A stretch of DNA of 46,039 nucleotides from Bacteroidota bacterium (GTDB taxonomy: Bacteria > Bacteroidota > Bacteroidia > Palsa-948), in the NCBI GenBank assembly GCA_023251625.1, contig JAHEYK010000009.1:1-46039 (forward strand). The letters run 5' to 3'. A program made the position numbers and the translations under genes. The notes beneath the pieces are model-generated. The model was not told the origin of the DNA. It was given only the letters and a program-made list of their open reading frames with translations, and did no database searches. Positions 34,469-45,764 of the stretch are shown piece after piece. Position 1 is the stretch's first letter. The number at the start of each line of letters is the position of its first letter.

Positions 34469-35686
34469 ATGGTAGAATTTTTCATATCTAAACGCATTAT
34501 TACAAACAACAAAGGTTTTTCAAAACCTATTGTAAATATAGCGATTCTCGGAATTACCCTTGGGCTTGCAGTGATGATCCTGACTCTGGCTATCGTAACC
34601 GGATTTCAAAAAGAGATACGGGATAAAGTGATAGGCTTTGGTTCGCATATTCAGATCACTAACTATGACAATAATGAATCATTTGAAGGGACAGCAATTG
34701 ACCGCAACCAACCATTTCTTACAGATTTAAATAAGAACACATCCATCCGGCACATACAGGCTTTTGCCACCAAAGCCGGTATCATCAAAACAAAGAATGA
34801 TCTGCAGGGAGTAGTAGTAAAAGGCATAGGCAGTGATTTCGACTGGGACTTTTTCAAGAAAAACATTCTTGCCGGCGAGCCTTTCACGGTTTCTGATTCT
34901 GTTAAGTCAGATAAAATTCTGATCTCCAAATTCCATGCAGAAAAATTGAAACTAAAACTGAAAGATACCATTATCATATTTTTTATACAGGATCAAAAAC
35001 AAAGAGCAAGAAAATTTTCGGTCTGTGGTATTTATTCTACAGGCCTCGGAGATGTGTTTGACCAGGTATATGTGATCGCTGATATTGCTCATGTACAGAA
35101 ACTGAATAACTGGGAGAAGAACAGCATTGGAGGTTTTGAAGTTTTGCTGAACGATTATAAAAAATTAGATGAGGCAACAGATGCTGTGAACACAACTGTT
35201 GGCTATCAATTCCTTGCCAAAAGTATCAAGGACCTGAACCGGCAGATCTTTTCCTGGCTCGATGCGATGGATATTAATGCAGTGGTGGTAATGGCACTGA
35301 TGGCACTGGTTGCTGCTATCAATATGATCTCTGCATTGCTTATTCTCATCCTGGAACGCACGAACATGATAGGTACCATAAAAGCACTTGGAATGACAAA
35401 CTGGAGCGTTCGGAAGATTTTTCTTTACAATGCTTCGTACCTGATCGGTAGAGGGTTGCTTTGGGGAAATATAGTCGGTATTTCCATTTGTATTTTACAA
35501 AAACAATTCAACTTGATCCCTTTAGATGAAGCAACGTACTACCTTTCTTCTATCCCCATCAACTTCAACCTGCTTCACATTTTATTGTTAAATATAGGCA
35601 CGTTTGTCTTATGCTTTCTGATGCTGCTTCTCCCCTCTTATATCATTACATTTATTACTCCTGTAAAAGCGATGAGGTTTAGCTGA
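34469..35686 (+). CDS. FtsX-like / LolC-LolE-type ABC transporter permease
   Basis: Four TM segments; NIAILGITLGLAVMILTLAIVTGFQKEIRDKVIGFGSHIQI; LILILERTNMIGTIKALGMTNWSVRKIFLYNA. Confidence 0.88.
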   Translation: MVEFFISKRIITNNKGFSKPIVNIAILGITLGLAVMILTLAIVTGFQKEIRDKVIGFGSHIQITNYDNNESFEGTAIDRNQPFLTDLNKNTSIRHIQAFATKAGIIKTKNDLQGVVVKGIGSDFDWDFFKKNILAGEPFTVSDSVKSDKILISKFHAEKLKLKLKDTIIIFFIQDQKQRARKFSVCGIYSTGLGDVFDQVYVIADIAHVQKLNNWEKNSIGGFEVLLNDYKKLDEATDAVNTTVGYQFLAKSIKDLNRQIFSWLDAMDINAVVVMALMALVAAINMISALLILILERTNMIGTIKALGMTNWSVRKIFLYNASYLIGRGLLWGNIVGISICILQKQFNLIPLDEATYYLSSIPINFNLLHILLLNIGTFVLCFLMLLLPSYIITFITPVKAMRFS

Positions 35687-37111
35687 TCATCGGTCCAGTC
35701 CGGTCTCTATGGTATTTGCATCTTCCTGGTATTCGCTGTCGGTATTTATGTTCCATAGATCCTCTTTACTGCCAGTAATAATTTCTTTAGCTGCCAGAAG
35801 TCCCATGAGAATGGAATGATCCTGATTGTTGTATTTGAATGCGCCATATCGGCCTATCGCAAGGAGATTCGGAATGGAGTTTACGTAATTTTGAATAACA
35901 GACAGGTGTTCTCCATATCCGGTTTCATATACAGGATAACAACGGGGAAGGCGAAGCACAAATGAATTCAGAATATTGGCAGCCGGAGGGATGAGTTTTA
36001 ATTTTTGAACTTCCTCCTTAGCAAGGTCAGAAATATATCGATCCTCGCTGGTCCATATTTCATCTTTTTCAAAGCACCAATATTCCAGGCAAAGAATGGT
36101 TGTTCTTTTATCTCCATATAAACCGGGGCCCCAGTTGCGAAAGTTGGTAATGCGTCCATGTTTTACTTCAGGGGAATGAACATATATCCAATTATCCGGA
36201 AAAAGGTCTGTATGATCTATTTCAAGATAAACAAGGATCGTATTTCGGTAATAAAGTTTGTCACAAGCTTTCACCACTTCGTTCGGAACATTGTCAAGGC
36301 CTTTCACCATCAGTGTAAGAGGCATGGTTGACACAAGCACATCTGCAGGAATTTTCTCTCCATTCAGCAACTCCACTCCATTGGCCATTCCGGTTGCATC
36401 TTTAAGTATCCGTTTTACGGGTGTATTGAGATTTATCTTGCCACCATTTTCCAAAATACGCTCTTGCATTTTTTCATAAAGGGAACCTGTACCTCTTTTG
36501 GGATACGCAAACTGATCCACCAGAGTTTTATGCTTTTTCTGCTTATCTCCCAAAAATGCATTCTTCACTGCTTCCCAAAGAGAAAGTTTTTTAATTCTCT
36601 GTGCGGCCCACTCAGCATCGATCTTTGAACAAGGTATCCCCCAAAGCTTTTCAGAATAATTCTTGAAAAATATTTCAAAAAGTTTCTTGCCAAATCTATT
36701 GGTTACCCATTCTTCAAATGTTTTAGGTTCTTTAACAGATTTTATATGCTGAAAAAAATAACTGAGCAGGATCTCAAAAACCACCATAGGCCCCAGGTTG
36801 GCAAATGCATTTAAAGGCTTCAAAGGGTAAAGAAAAAATTTGTTGTTATAATAGATGCTGGTGAGGCGGTTCACCATGGTGTAATCATCGCCTATTATCT
36901 CCTTAAAAAAATCATTTACAATCTTGTCTTGAGAAAAAAAACGGTGCGGGCCGCAGTCAACACGTTGCTCCCACAGATCAAAGCTTCTAGCCAATCCGCC
37001 CACCTGCTGGCTGGACTCAAATATCTCGACAGAATGCTCGGCTTCTGTTAATTTATACGCACAGGATAACCCGGCTGGTCCGGCACCGATGATGATAGTT
37101 TTTTTAGGCAC
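35687..37111 (-). CDS. FAD/NAD(P)-dependent oxidoreductase (UDP-galactopyranose mutase/amine oxidase-like) of a glycan cluster
   Basis: KTIIIGAGPAGLSCAYKLTEAEHSVEIFESSQQVGGLARSF dinucleotide-binding motif; GPHRFFSQDK; C-terminal GYGEHLSVIQNYVNSIPNLLAIGRYGAFKYNNQDHSILMGLLAA. Confidence 0.85.
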   Translation of the reverse strand: MPKKTIIIGAGPAGLSCAYKLTEAEHSVEIFESSQQVGGLARSFDLWEQRVDCGPHRFFSQDKIVNDFFKEIIGDDYTMVNRLTSIYYNNKFFLYPLKPLNAFANLGPMVVFEILLSYFFQHIKSVKEPKTFEEWVTNRFGKKLFEIFFKNYSEKLWGIPCSKIDAEWAAQRIKKLSLWEAVKNAFLGDKQKKHKTLVDQFAYPKRGTGSLYEKMQERILENGGKINLNTPVKRILKDATGMANGVELLNGEKIPADVLVSTMPLTLMVKGLDNVPNEVVKACDKLYYRNTILVYLEIDHTDLFPDNWIYVHSPEVKHGRITNFRNWGPGLYGDKRTTILCLEYWCFEKDEIWTSEDRYISDLAKEEVQKLKLIPPAANILNSFVLRLPRCYPVYETGYGEHLSVIQNYVNSIPNLLAIGRYGAFKYNNQDHSILMGLLAAKEIITGSKEDLWNINTDSEYQEDANTIETGLDR

Positions 37112-37116
37112 GGGGA

Positions 37117-38829
37117 TTATTTGACTCTTAGAAAGACCTCCACCTTTTGCTGCTCTGTAGAAGCAAGTTTAGTTCTGAACTGATGTTGTGTGACAAAGTT
37201 AGAACCAAATTCAGGAATATTATTTACAAAATAATCAGCAACAGGCAGTGTAACTTTTTCATATTTCGCCTTTTGGATGAACTCATTAAAATATTTAGGG
37301 TCAGTTCCCCATGATTTTCGATAAAGAATTACATCCGGAATATGTTTTACATCATCTTCAATGTTATTATAAACATAACCAATGGTTACTTTGCTTTTGA
37401 GATAGTACATATAAGAAAATTCTTCGTAATTAGTGGCGATGGTAAGGCTGTCTGTATACGGGTATTTTTCTTTCAGGTAAGGGATGATATAATCCAGGTC
37501 ACCCTTATATTGATGTGTCATTTCGTAAAAATGCTCCTTCATGTATTCAATCTTATTCTTAGAATTGACAAAAAAAGTGATGCATAATAACGCTATAAAA
37601 GAAAACCTATATGTTGCAGACGATTTTTGACGTTGTATCTGATAGAAAATGACGAAAATATCTACCATCAAAATTAAAACCATAACCGGTTGCAATACAA
37701 TATAATGCCGGACAAAAAGCCATGGAGTACGGGCAATTATAAGTGCATATAGTATCAAAAACGAAGTGGCAAACAGAGAAAATTTTTCCATCAACTCAGT
37801 TGGGTCCTGCTTTTTAACTTTAACATTTTGAGGTGCTGACGGCACTATCCATTTAAGAAACAACCAAACGGTTTTGATGATAACAAAAGTATACGCAAAC
37901 TCCAGTGTTGTAAGATACGTGTAGATGTACCCAATATTGACCTTATAATTCTCAAAACTAAATTTTACAAATTCGGACATAGCTGCAGAAGTTTTAGCCA
38001 TTTCAAAAAAAACAAAAAATGGATATATAAGGACCAGGGATATAACTGCAGGGATAGCACCATGAAGTGCGGCCGTAAATTCATTCTTGAGATTTTTCTG
38101 ATTCTTTCTGAGATTGAGTATAAAAATAATTCCAATATTAAAAAACAAAACACCAATTAGTATCGCATAGCCAATGAAGTTAACCTGGAATGTAAAGAAA
38201 AGCAACAAGGTCATAAAAATATAATATTTCATCCTGCTCATTTGTTTATACAAAAAGTAATTGGAATATATATAAAAAAAACAAGCACTTACAAAAATTA
38301 CCAGCGAGAAGTATCGTGCCTCACGCATGTGCAGGACAAGAGATATTGAAAATAATTCAACAAAGGAAAACAGGGACATAAAAATTTTAAAATGATCCGG
38401 ATTAGAAAAAAGTCTTCTTGCAGATAATAAAAAAATAACAAGTCCCAGAAGTCCCATCAGGGTGAAGGGCAGCCGCAGCAAGGCAGTCTTTGTGTACATA
38501 TCATCTGAGAACTCTGCCAAATAGACCCCGATTGCAGCCCAGTAGTAGTTTCCCCAGGTGATAATGATGTTAGCGTCATATTTTTCTTTGTATCCCACGT
38601 TCATCCCGGGTGCAAGAGATGAGATGACCGTATTTTTACCATCATGCACCTTGGGATAGCCGTATTCAAGGATACGAACACCGGCCATCACTCCCTCCGA
38701 TTCATCATTCCAGATTAAAGGGTAAGAAATATTCTTAAAAAGACTAAAACAAAATACAAGCACTACAATGCCGAGCAGTAAATTCCAAGGAATTGCTGAA
38801 GAAGCACTTTCTTTCAACTCTTTACTCAT
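37117..38829 (-). CDS. Polytopic membrane protein, candidate GT-C/GT39-like glycosyltransferase
   Basis: About 12 hydrophobic segments; [33 protein letters not shown] acidic first loop. Start at 38829 preferred (ATGA overlap with upstream acyltransferase). Confidence 0.7.
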   Translation of the reverse strand: MSKELKESASSAIPWNLLLGIVVLVFCFSLFKNISYPLIWNDESEGVMAGVRILEYGYPKVHDGKNTVISSLAPGMNVGYKEKYDANIIITWGNYYWAAIGVYLAEFSDDMYTKTALLRLPFTLMGLLGLVIFLLSARRLFSNPDHFKIFMSLFSFVELFSISLVLHMREARYFSLVIFVSACFFYIYSNYFLYKQMSRMKYYIFMTLLLFFTFQVNFIGYAILIGVLFFNIGIIFILNLRKNQKNLKNEFTAALHGAIPAVISLVLIYPFFVFFEMAKTSAAMSEFVKFSFENYKVNIGYIYTYLTTLEFAYTFVIIKTVWLFLKWIVPSAPQNVKVKKQDPTELMEKFSLFATSFLILYALIIARTPWLFVRHYIVLQPVMVLILMVDIFVIFYQIQRQKSSATYRFSFIALLCITFFVNSKNKIEYMKEHFYEMTHQYKGDLDYIIPYLKEKYPYTDSLTIATNYEEFSYMYYLKSKVTIGYVYNNIEDDVKHIPDVILYRKSWGTDPKYFNEFIQKAKYEKVTLPVADYFVNNIPEFGSNFVTQHQFRTKLASTEQQKVEVFLRVK

Positions 38830-39380
38830 TTTTTTCTCTGAGATATTAATTTTGCGGGTACACCGCCATAGACTGAATAAGGCGGAACATCGGAAGTAAC
38901 CACAGAACCGGCAGCCAAGACACATCCGTCATGAATCGTGACTCCCATTTTAACAAACACATTGGCTCCCAGCCATACATCATTGCCAATTTTAATATGT
39001 CCGTATTGCACAGGTTGTTCTGCCATTGGAATATCGGTTGATTCTGTTCCATGGCCCGTGCTTGAGATCACGCAATTGGGCCCGATAAGGATATTGTCAC
39101 CCATGGTAATTCCACCACGGCCGTCAATGTATGTGCCTACGTTAATAGCTACCCTTTTACCCACCGATATTTTATGACAGAAAATCAGGTGAACATTCGG
39201 GTAGATGATCAACTTTTTGCCTGCTGATGAAAATATCATCCGGTAAAAGATCCCCCGAAATATCAACCCTCCCACTCCGGGGAATAATTTAAGGAACCCG
39301 CCAACGTATAACTCCACCAGGTGAACGAAAATGCTTTTCAGGCCATTTCTTTTTATAAAAGCAAATAATTCTTTAAGCAT
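38826..39380 (-). CDS. Hexapeptide (LbH) acyltransferase
   Basis: [37 protein letters not shown]...[51 protein letters not shown]. Confidence 0.93.
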   Translation of the reverse strand: MLKELFAFIKRNGLKSIFVHLVELYVGGFLKLFPGVGGLIFRGIFYRMIFSSAGKKLIIYPNVHLIFCHKISVGKRVAINVGTYIDGRGGITMGDNILIGPNCVISSTGHGTESTDIPMAEQPVQYGHIKIGNDVWLGANVFVKMGVTIHDGCVLAAGSVVTSDVPPYSVYGGVPAKLISQRKK

Positions 39381-40398
39381 TTGGATTATCTGTTTTTATT
39401 TTATTCCTGTAATACACATTATATTTCAAAGGTTTCCATCCGGGGATCACTTTATAAATTTTTTCGGAGACATTCCAAAATTCATTGTTGACAAGCAAAC
39501 ATGCCTGCCAAAATCTATCGTAAACGGAATGCGGGAGAATGTATTCAATGATATTTTTATGACGAGCAAAAAAACAACAAATATTCCAGAACAACGAAGG
39601 CAATCTTAACGGCCTGTATTTTATTCCATATTCCTGATGAACGATCTCGCTCATTTCTGCCATGCTAAGTGCTTCAATGGAAGGAATATAAACCTCCCAT
39701 TTTGACGGCTCGGGAGGATTTACGGAAACTCCGAATATAAAACCTGCCATGTCCAATACATTGATAAGGCTGATCTTGCCCGGCCAGTTCATCCTTGTAA
39801 GTATAGAACCTGACTTTACCAATTTCTCAATACTATCAAAAAGCCCGTTCCTTCTTGCCCCCGGACCATATACTCCGCAAACCCGTATGATGCTGAGCGA
39901 AAATTTAAAATCTGCAGCTGCCTTTTTCAGAAATTTTTCAGCTATTAGTTTTTTTCTGCCATACAAATTTGCCGGGCGAACGGGAAGTTCCATCACTTCT
40001 GTTATCGGCTTTGAAAAATCTTCTCTCATGTCATTTACACAGATCGTACTTGTATAAATAAAGTTCATGCCGGGTTTTATTGGTTGAATTGCATTGATCA
40101 GATTCCGTGTTCCAACATCATTCACCCGGTGATCCCGGGAAGCAGTGATGGTAACAGATGCCAAATGAAATATCATATCAGGAGATTTCGGGATCTTGTC
40201 CAGCCCCCTACCCGATATCAGGTCTACAGGCAGGTAAGCAACGCCTAAATCATCCAGATTTTTTCTGCCGGAACGCTCAAGTTCATTATCACAGACATCA
40301 TAGACAAGGCATAGAATATCCTTTCTGTCAACTTTTTGAGAAAGCTGACGGATAAATTCTCTGCCAATAAATCCTGTTGAACCGGTTACAAGTATCAT
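39373..40398 (-). CDS. NAD-dependent epimerase/dehydratase (SDR)
   Basis: [30 protein letters not shown] YxxxK motif. Confidence 0.9.
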   Translation of the reverse strand: MILVTGSTGFIGREFIRQLSQKVDRKDILCLVYDVCDNELERSGRKNLDDLGVAYLPVDLISGRGLDKIPKSPDMIFHLASVTITASRDHRVNDVGTRNLINAIQPIKPGMNFIYTSTICVNDMREDFSKPITEVMELPVRPANLYGRKKLIAEKFLKKAAADFKFSLSIIRVCGVYGPGARRNGLFDSIEKLVKSGSILTRMNWPGKISLINVLDMAGFIFGVSVNPPEPSKWEVYIPSIEALSMAEMSEIVHQEYGIKYRPLRLPSLFWNICCFFARHKNIIEYILPHSVYDRFWQACLLVNNEFWNVSEKIYKVIPGWKPLKYNVYYRNKIKTDNPNA

Positions 40399-40413
40399 TC
40401 TTTACAGTATAGA

Positions 40414-42015
40414 TTAGTGTTTAGCCATATAAATATAAATATTTTCATCAGACACAATACTTTTATCGAACACAGCCAGCCGGGTGAAGTAAACATTAGT
40501 AATTCCGGCAGTATCAAGCTCGGAATTTAAAACAACTAAAACGGAATCCTTTTTAGAAATATAATTTATTAAGCGATTCAACATATTGCTCTTGACCGTA
40601 GTATGATTATGGCTGGTCCAAATAGGAAATGTACTGATGGTATCTCTGTCAGGGTAATACATCGGGCGCCTGATATATGCAGTGATCGGGGCAACCGTGC
40701 AATCAATGTATCCACTGGCTGGATATTTTTCCAATTTATTGGCAAGTATGAATTTTCCTGCTTTTTCAACTGCCGAAAATGAATATTTATAGTCCTTATA
40801 ATACGCTGCCATACATGCTAAAACATTTGCTGCCAGGTAAAATAACAAGAAGTACTTTTTCAATTTGTAGACTTTGAGCTTTTCACTTAACCCTGTAAGC
40901 AGGGGAATTGAAATACTTTTCTTTTCAGGAAAACTATCCGTCAACCAAAGCGAGACAATAAAAATCAAAAATAAAAAACCATGATACCTGGAGGCGTTAC
41001 TAAAAAAAATAGATTCCTGCAAATACGAAAAAAGTAATATCCCGATGGTGCCGGACAAGTAGAACATTAGCACGCTTAATTTCCTGGAGAGGATCAGCGT
41101 ATTGATACCAAGGAACAACAAAGAAAAAAAAGTAATATAGTATTTTGCAAAGGGATGTGCATCTCCCAGTTGAACCATATTAGTATTCCAGAATTGAATG
41201 CCCGATAGTTGCGGGATCGGCACAAACCCATACCAGATCCTCCATAGAACATAGGCAAATCGGGTAGAATTAAATTGAGTAAACCATGCACTTGCGTATA
41301 CACTGTCTGCGGGAGGAAACATTGTATTCAACGCAAACCCGATTGAAAATATAATGATCATCACCGAACCGACCCAATAGCCGGCTTTTAGTTTTTGATA
41401 GGAATTATCCATCTCACCAAAAACATAATTTGCGATAAAGAAGATCAAAAGCGAAATGGACAATATGACCCCAAATCCACCGGTTGCATTAGCAAAAAGA
41501 AAAATAACGAGGGCCAGTGGAATGCCTGTTGCCCAGTATTTTTTATAGAGCGAACAAAATAAAAAAAGAAAAAAAATGGTAAGCGCATAGCCACGACTGA
41601 TGATCCCGTATTCATATAAAGTATAGTAACCAAAACAAAATAAGATCTTCTGAAGGATCGTGAAAGGTGAAAAACGCAAAAAAAGATACACAGCAACGAC
41701 CGAAAACAGGAAATGGGCTATCTGCACAACAACAGGTTCCAGTGAAACCTTGCTCAGAAAATGCAAGATGATATACCAGATATAGGGGTTTGACCCCATT
41801 CGCATGTTTTGAAAAAAATCTGACAGTGTATCGCTGCAGCTCGCAACCAGCCAGGGCTCAAGCTCATCTCTCCACATTTCGTGATGAAACATGCCTATAC
41901 CTTCAACAAAAGCAAAAAGGAAAAATACAAGAAAAAGAATGAAGGCATTTGCCCCTTTTTCGTTGGGGAAAATCTTCGTAAAAAAAAATGACGAATTCAG
42001 GGATGCAAGGGTCAT
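40414..42015 (-). CDS. Polytopic membrane protein, candidate GT-C-type glycosyltransferase
   Basis: Many TM segments; early acidic loop MFHHEMWRDELEPWLVA (DE-type GT-C signature by eye). Confidence 0.65.
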   Translation of the reverse strand: MTLASLNSSFFFTKIFPNEKGANAFILFLVFFLFAFVEGIGMFHHEMWRDELEPWLVASCSDTLSDFFQNMRMGSNPYIWYIILHFLSKVSLEPVVVQIAHFLFSVVAVYLFLRFSPFTILQKILFCFGYYTLYEYGIISRGYALTIFFLFLFCSLYKKYWATGIPLALVIFLFANATGGFGVILSISLLIFFIANYVFGEMDNSYQKLKAGYWVGSVMIIIFSIGFALNTMFPPADSVYASAWFTQFNSTRFAYVLWRIWYGFVPIPQLSGIQFWNTNMVQLGDAHPFAKYYITFFSLLFLGINTLILSRKLSVLMFYLSGTIGILLFSYLQESIFFSNASRYHGFLFLIFIVSLWLTDSFPEKKSISIPLLTGLSEKLKVYKLKKYFLLFYLAANVLACMAAYYKDYKYSFSAVEKAGKFILANKLEKYPASGYIDCTVAPITAYIRRPMYYPDRDTISTFPIWTSHNHTTVKSNMLNRLINYISKKDSVLVVLNSELDTAGITNVYFTRLAVFDKSIVSDENIYIYMAKH

Positions 42016-42022
42016 TTTCTGG

Positions 42023-42715
42023 CTACTTGTTTTCTGCTACCACAACTGCCTGTGTAAATATATCCCTGATGCCGAAATAATATTCGATCATCTTAAAACC
42101 TGCATCTTCAAACGTCTGAATAGCATGTTTGCGTGATCGCACCCGAGTGATTTCATCCGGATGCAGCTTCACGTTCATCCTAAATATTTTATTCAAAATA
42201 AAATGTGCGCTGTCCAGAATAAATACCGTAAAGCCAAAGACAGGAGGCCAAAGAACAAGTATTTTGCCTCCGGGTTTTATCACACGCTTACATTCAAGCA
42301 GTATCTGCCGGATCTCATCTTGGGTAAAATGCTCCAGCACGCCTAAATTATATAGCCCATCAAACGAATGGTCGGCAAATGGCAGGGCAAAAATATTGCC
42401 TTGAACCGTTTTACAATTTGCTCCATGAATACCTTTATAGATCTTAAGTGCATTTGCTGAAATATCCAGTGCGGTAATGTTAATATAGCCTGCAATGTCC
42501 GCATCCACCTGCCCGCTGCCGCAGCCGGCATGAAGCACATCAAGCCCTTTAGAAAAATATTTTTTTATAAAATGGTTTAGAATATTTTTGACAATAAGCC
42601 TACGGTATATACCCGCCAAAAAATCATAAACCACATTGCTGGACTTATCTTTATCCGCCCAGTAAATATCCCAGTCCTGTTCAATTTCTTTTTCTTTTCC
42701 GATAGGTGCTGTCAT
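42023..42715 (-). CDS. Class I SAM-dependent methyltransferase
   Basis: GLDVLHAGCGSGQVDADIA; ALDISANALKI; FDGLYNLGVLEHFTQDEIRQILLECKRVIKPGGKILVLWP. Confidence 0.92.
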   Translation of the reverse strand: MTAPIGKEKEIEQDWDIYWADKDKSSNVVYDFLAGIYRRLIVKNILNHFIKKYFSKGLDVLHAGCGSGQVDADIAGYINITALDISANALKIYKGIHGANCKTVQGNIFALPFADHSFDGLYNLGVLEHFTQDEIRQILLECKRVIKPGGKILVLWPPVFGFTVFILDSAHFILNKIFRMNVKLHPDEITRVRSRKHAIQTFEDAGFKMIEYYFGIRDIFTQAVVVAENK

Positions 42716-43446
42716 TTTATTTGCAAGGATTTTAGATTAAACGTTTTTCTGAAAAACAAGTGTGAAAGAAATACGAAGCTTTTCCACACATCACTAAAGG
42801 TCATCTTGGATGTTCCATACGTTCTGGCAGGCAGCTCGATGGGGATTTCAAATATATTTTTCTTATTAAAATGCAAAATGAACAAGCTTTCAAAAAAGAA
42901 TGAATAACCCGGGGACTGGATCAGCGAAAAAATATTTCGATCTATTCTTTTCAAACAATATAAACGAAATGCTCCACTTGCATCGTAAGGCATATTCAGT
43001 AAATTAACGGTCATAAAATGGCCTAAATTGGTTAGGAATTTTCGGAACAGGTTCCATGTTGCAAGACTGTGCTTTTTCATATATCTTGATCCAACCACGA
43101 TATCTGCCTTGTCGCTGTGGCGGATAAAATTAATGATATAGGATGGAGAATGTGTAAAGTCACAATCCATGGTGACCAGCAATTCATACTGCCTGTCATA
43201 CGCCCATTTAATACCTGCTTGATGAGCACTACCAATACCTAACTTACCGGTTCTGTGAATTACAAATGTGTTATCATTCTTTGCAACTAATTCATCAATG
43301 AGTTTTCCAGTTCCGTCAGGAGAATTATCATCCAGGAATAACAGATCGGCACCAAGGGCCAAAGACTGTATCTCACGGTAGATACGCTCAACGTTCTCTA
43401 CTTCGTTGTACGTAGGAATGAATATGAGTTTTTTACCTTCAGCCAT
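42712..43446 (-). CDS. Polyprenol-phosphate mannosyl/glycosyltransferase (DPM1-like GT2)
   Basis: IFIPTYNEVENVERIYREI; LLFLDDNSPDGTGKLIDEL; GSAHQAGIKWAYDRQYELLVTMDCDFTHSP; IVVGSRYM. Confidence 0.93.
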   Translation of the reverse strand: MAEGKKLIFIPTYNEVENVERIYREIQSLALGADLLFLDDNSPDGTGKLIDELVAKNDNTFVIHRTGKLGIGSAHQAGIKWAYDRQYELLVTMDCDFTHSPSYIINFIRHSDKADIVVGSRYMKKHSLATWNLFRKFLTNLGHFMTVNLLNMPYDASGAFRLYCLKRIDRNIFSLIQSPGYSFFFESLFILHFNKKNIFEIPIELPARTYGTSKMTFSDVWKSFVFLSHLFFRKTFNLKSLQIK

Positions 43447-44383
43447 GTTTTTTCATTTCTTCATCAACCAGAATTTTCGTTAACCCTTTAAAATCAACAG
43501 AAGGAAACCATCCTGTTGCATTTTTAATTTTATAGCTGCTTCCAAAAAGATTTTTCTTTTGTTTTTTAGTAATCAGAGTGGGATCCACTTTTACAAATTT
43601 AGTCCAATCCAGGTTTAGTTGTAAAAATACTTCAACTACAAAATCTTTGATCGTATGAATAGCTCCACTTGAAATAACAAAATTACCTGCTTCAGGTAAT
43701 TGCATCATAGCATACACAGCCCGCATATAATCAGGGGCATAGCCCCAATCTATCTGCGATTCAAGATCACCCAGCACAAGTTCAGTTTTTAACCCTTTCT
43801 TAATGGCCGCTGCAGTTTCCACAATCTTCTTAGAAACATACTTTGATTCGCGCAAAGGGGATTCGTGATTATAAAAGATTCCGACCGAAGCGAAGATCGA
43901 ATGATGCTCTCTGTAAAAATGACAGGTTCTTACACCCGCAGTCTTGGTAACTCCATAAATGCATTCCGGTTGAAATGGCGTTGACTCATCCTGGGGTGAA
44001 ACGGAGGGGCTTCCAAAAACATGAGACGAAGCAGCATAAAATAATTTACACCCGGGTGCAAATTTTCTAACTGTTTCTAAAAAATTAACTAAAGCAATTA
44101 AATTCAGGTCCAGGCTTTTTCGAAACAGAGTTCCATCATCCATCTGTTTGTCTGATGACGATTGATGAACTGCTGCTAAAAAATAGATCTCATCCGGCTG
44201 GATTTTCTTAACAGCATCCGACACCTGTTCTTCCCGCAATACATCCAGCTTTGTTATGCCGTAATTATTCTCCGAAATTCTTTCTCTGGAAATACCGGTC
44301 ACCTCATAATTTTTTCCTTGTAGGAGTGTTGAGAGATAGATGCCATCCTGGCCTGTATGTCCGACCACCAGGGCTTTTTTCAT
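43439..44383 (-). CDS. GDP-mannose 4,6-dehydratase-like SDR
   Basis: VVGHTGQDGIYLSTLLQGKNYEVTG; FLAAVHQSSSDKQ; YGVTKTAG; SQIDWGYAPDYMRAVYAMMQ. Confidence 0.87.
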   Translation of the reverse strand: MKKALVVGHTGQDGIYLSTLLQGKNYEVTGISRERISENNYGITKLDVLREEQVSDAVKKIQPDEIYFLAAVHQSSSDKQMDDGTLFRKSLDLNLIALVNFLETVRKFAPGCKLFYAASSHVFGSPSVSPQDESTPFQPECIYGVTKTAGVRTCHFYREHHSIFASVGIFYNHESPLRESKYVSKKIVETAAAIKKGLKTELVLGDLESQIDWGYAPDYMRAVYAMMQLPEAGNFVISSGAIHTIKDFVVEVFLQLNLDWTKFVKVDPTLITKKQKKNLFGSSYKIKNATGWFPSVDFKGLTKILVDEEMKKHG

Positions 44384-45639
44384 TCGACTACAATTTCAAT
44401 TTTAGGGAGCGGGAAAATGAATTTACCTCCTGATCCTAAAAACTCTTTTTCTTTTTCAAGTATCCCTTTACGGAAATGCCAAGGAAGAACTAAAAAATAA
44501 TCAGGCTTCATAGCTCTTGCTTCCTTTTCGGAAATGATCGGAATAAGTGTAAAGGGCGTGAAGGAGCCGAACTTATCTTCGTTAACCTCTGCGATGCAGG
44601 GAATATCAGCCGTAGTAAGATCACAATATTGCAAAAGCACATTCCCTTTTGTGGAGGCTCCATAACCAAACACTTTTTTGCCTTTCTTCTTCAGGTCAGC
44701 GATGAGCTCTTTAAGATTTTCTTTGTGCTTCTCAACATGCTTTTTAAATTCAGCGTAAGGCCTCAATGTGTCCAACTCTAATTTTTTTTCATTCGCTTCA
44801 CATTCAGAAACATTCTTACTTACAGGATGTGCTGAATTATTTTTTGCAACCGTTAGCCTGAAACTTCCGCCATTAATATCATTCAACGCAACATCAATTA
44901 TTTTAAAACCAACTTTATCCATCGTAAACTTTATCTGCTGCAACGCATAATACTCCAGGTGCTCATGGCAGATCGTATCGTACGAATTTGTTTCAAGCAT
45001 GAAAGGCAGATAACTCTGCTCAAAAATCCAGATGCCATCATCCGCCAGAACATCAAATACATTTTGCACGAATGAGATTGGATCTTCCAGGTCATAGAAC
45101 ATGGCGATGGAAGTGAGTACTTTTACTTTCTTTCCGGGAAAATTTTTATGGACATTCTCCGCAGAGAAAAAATCCGGAATAAGCCCAACATGAGAAGGAT
45201 AATATTTTTTGAATTTCACTCCAGTTGGATCAATGCCTGTCAGCACCAATCCTTTATCCACCGGATATTGCTGCAACAAAGTACTGTCGTTGCTTCCAAC
45301 ATCAACGATCAGATCGTCTTTCTTTAAATTTACAGCAGTAAGAACATATTCAACAATTGACCTCAAATGCCTGACCATTGATTGATTTAACCCGGAACGA
45401 TAACCATAATTCTGGCCATACATTTCACTGCTGTCGTACGAATGGCGCATTTGAACCAGATGACAAACCTTATCATTCTCATTTTTAGGATGGCATTTCA
45501 CCAACTCTAAAGGTCCGGAAGTAATCTTATCAGACGTATTCTTAGGAAAGACACCCGTTAAAGCCTGTTCTCCCAAATGGATCAATGACACCAGGTTTGT
45601 GTTGCCGCATATCCTGCACTTTGTGATTTGCTTATACAT
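44380..45639 (-). CDS. Sugar C-methyltransferase-type SAM-dependent methyltransferase with N-terminal zinc-binding domain
   Basis: CRICGNTNLVSLIHLGEQALTGVFPK; VDVGSNDSTLLQQYPVDKGLVLTGIDPTG; FEQSYLPFMLETNSYDTICHEHLEYYAL; FGYGASTKGNVLLQYC. Start MYKQITKCRICG at 45639 preferred over 45690. Confidence 0.9.
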   Translation of the reverse strand: MYKQITKCRICGNTNLVSLIHLGEQALTGVFPKNTSDKITSGPLELVKCHPKNENDKVCHLVQMRHSYDSSEMYGQNYGYRSGLNQSMVRHLRSIVEYVLTAVNLKKDDLIVDVGSNDSTLLQQYPVDKGLVLTGIDPTGVKFKKYYPSHVGLIPDFFSAENVHKNFPGKKVKVLTSIAMFYDLEDPISFVQNVFDVLADDGIWIFEQSYLPFMLETNSYDTICHEHLEYYALQQIKFTMDKVGFKIIDVALNDINGGSFRLTVAKNNSAHPVSKNVSECEANEKKLELDTLRPYAEFKKHVEKHKENLKELIADLKKKGKKVFGYGASTKGNVLLQYCDLTTADIPCIAEVNEDKFGSFTPFTLIPIISEKEARAMKPDYFLVLPWHFRKGILEKEKEFLGSGGKFIFPLPKIEIVVE

Positions 45640-45764
45640 TTTTTTCCAATGTAAAATAGTACCCGAAAGTACCTTAAATTCCAACATCATTTGCCGGAAA
45701 TTATCCTGTATAGCAAGATTTATTTTATCGCCTAATGATTCCTTTTTTTACCTTCGCTTTCTGT

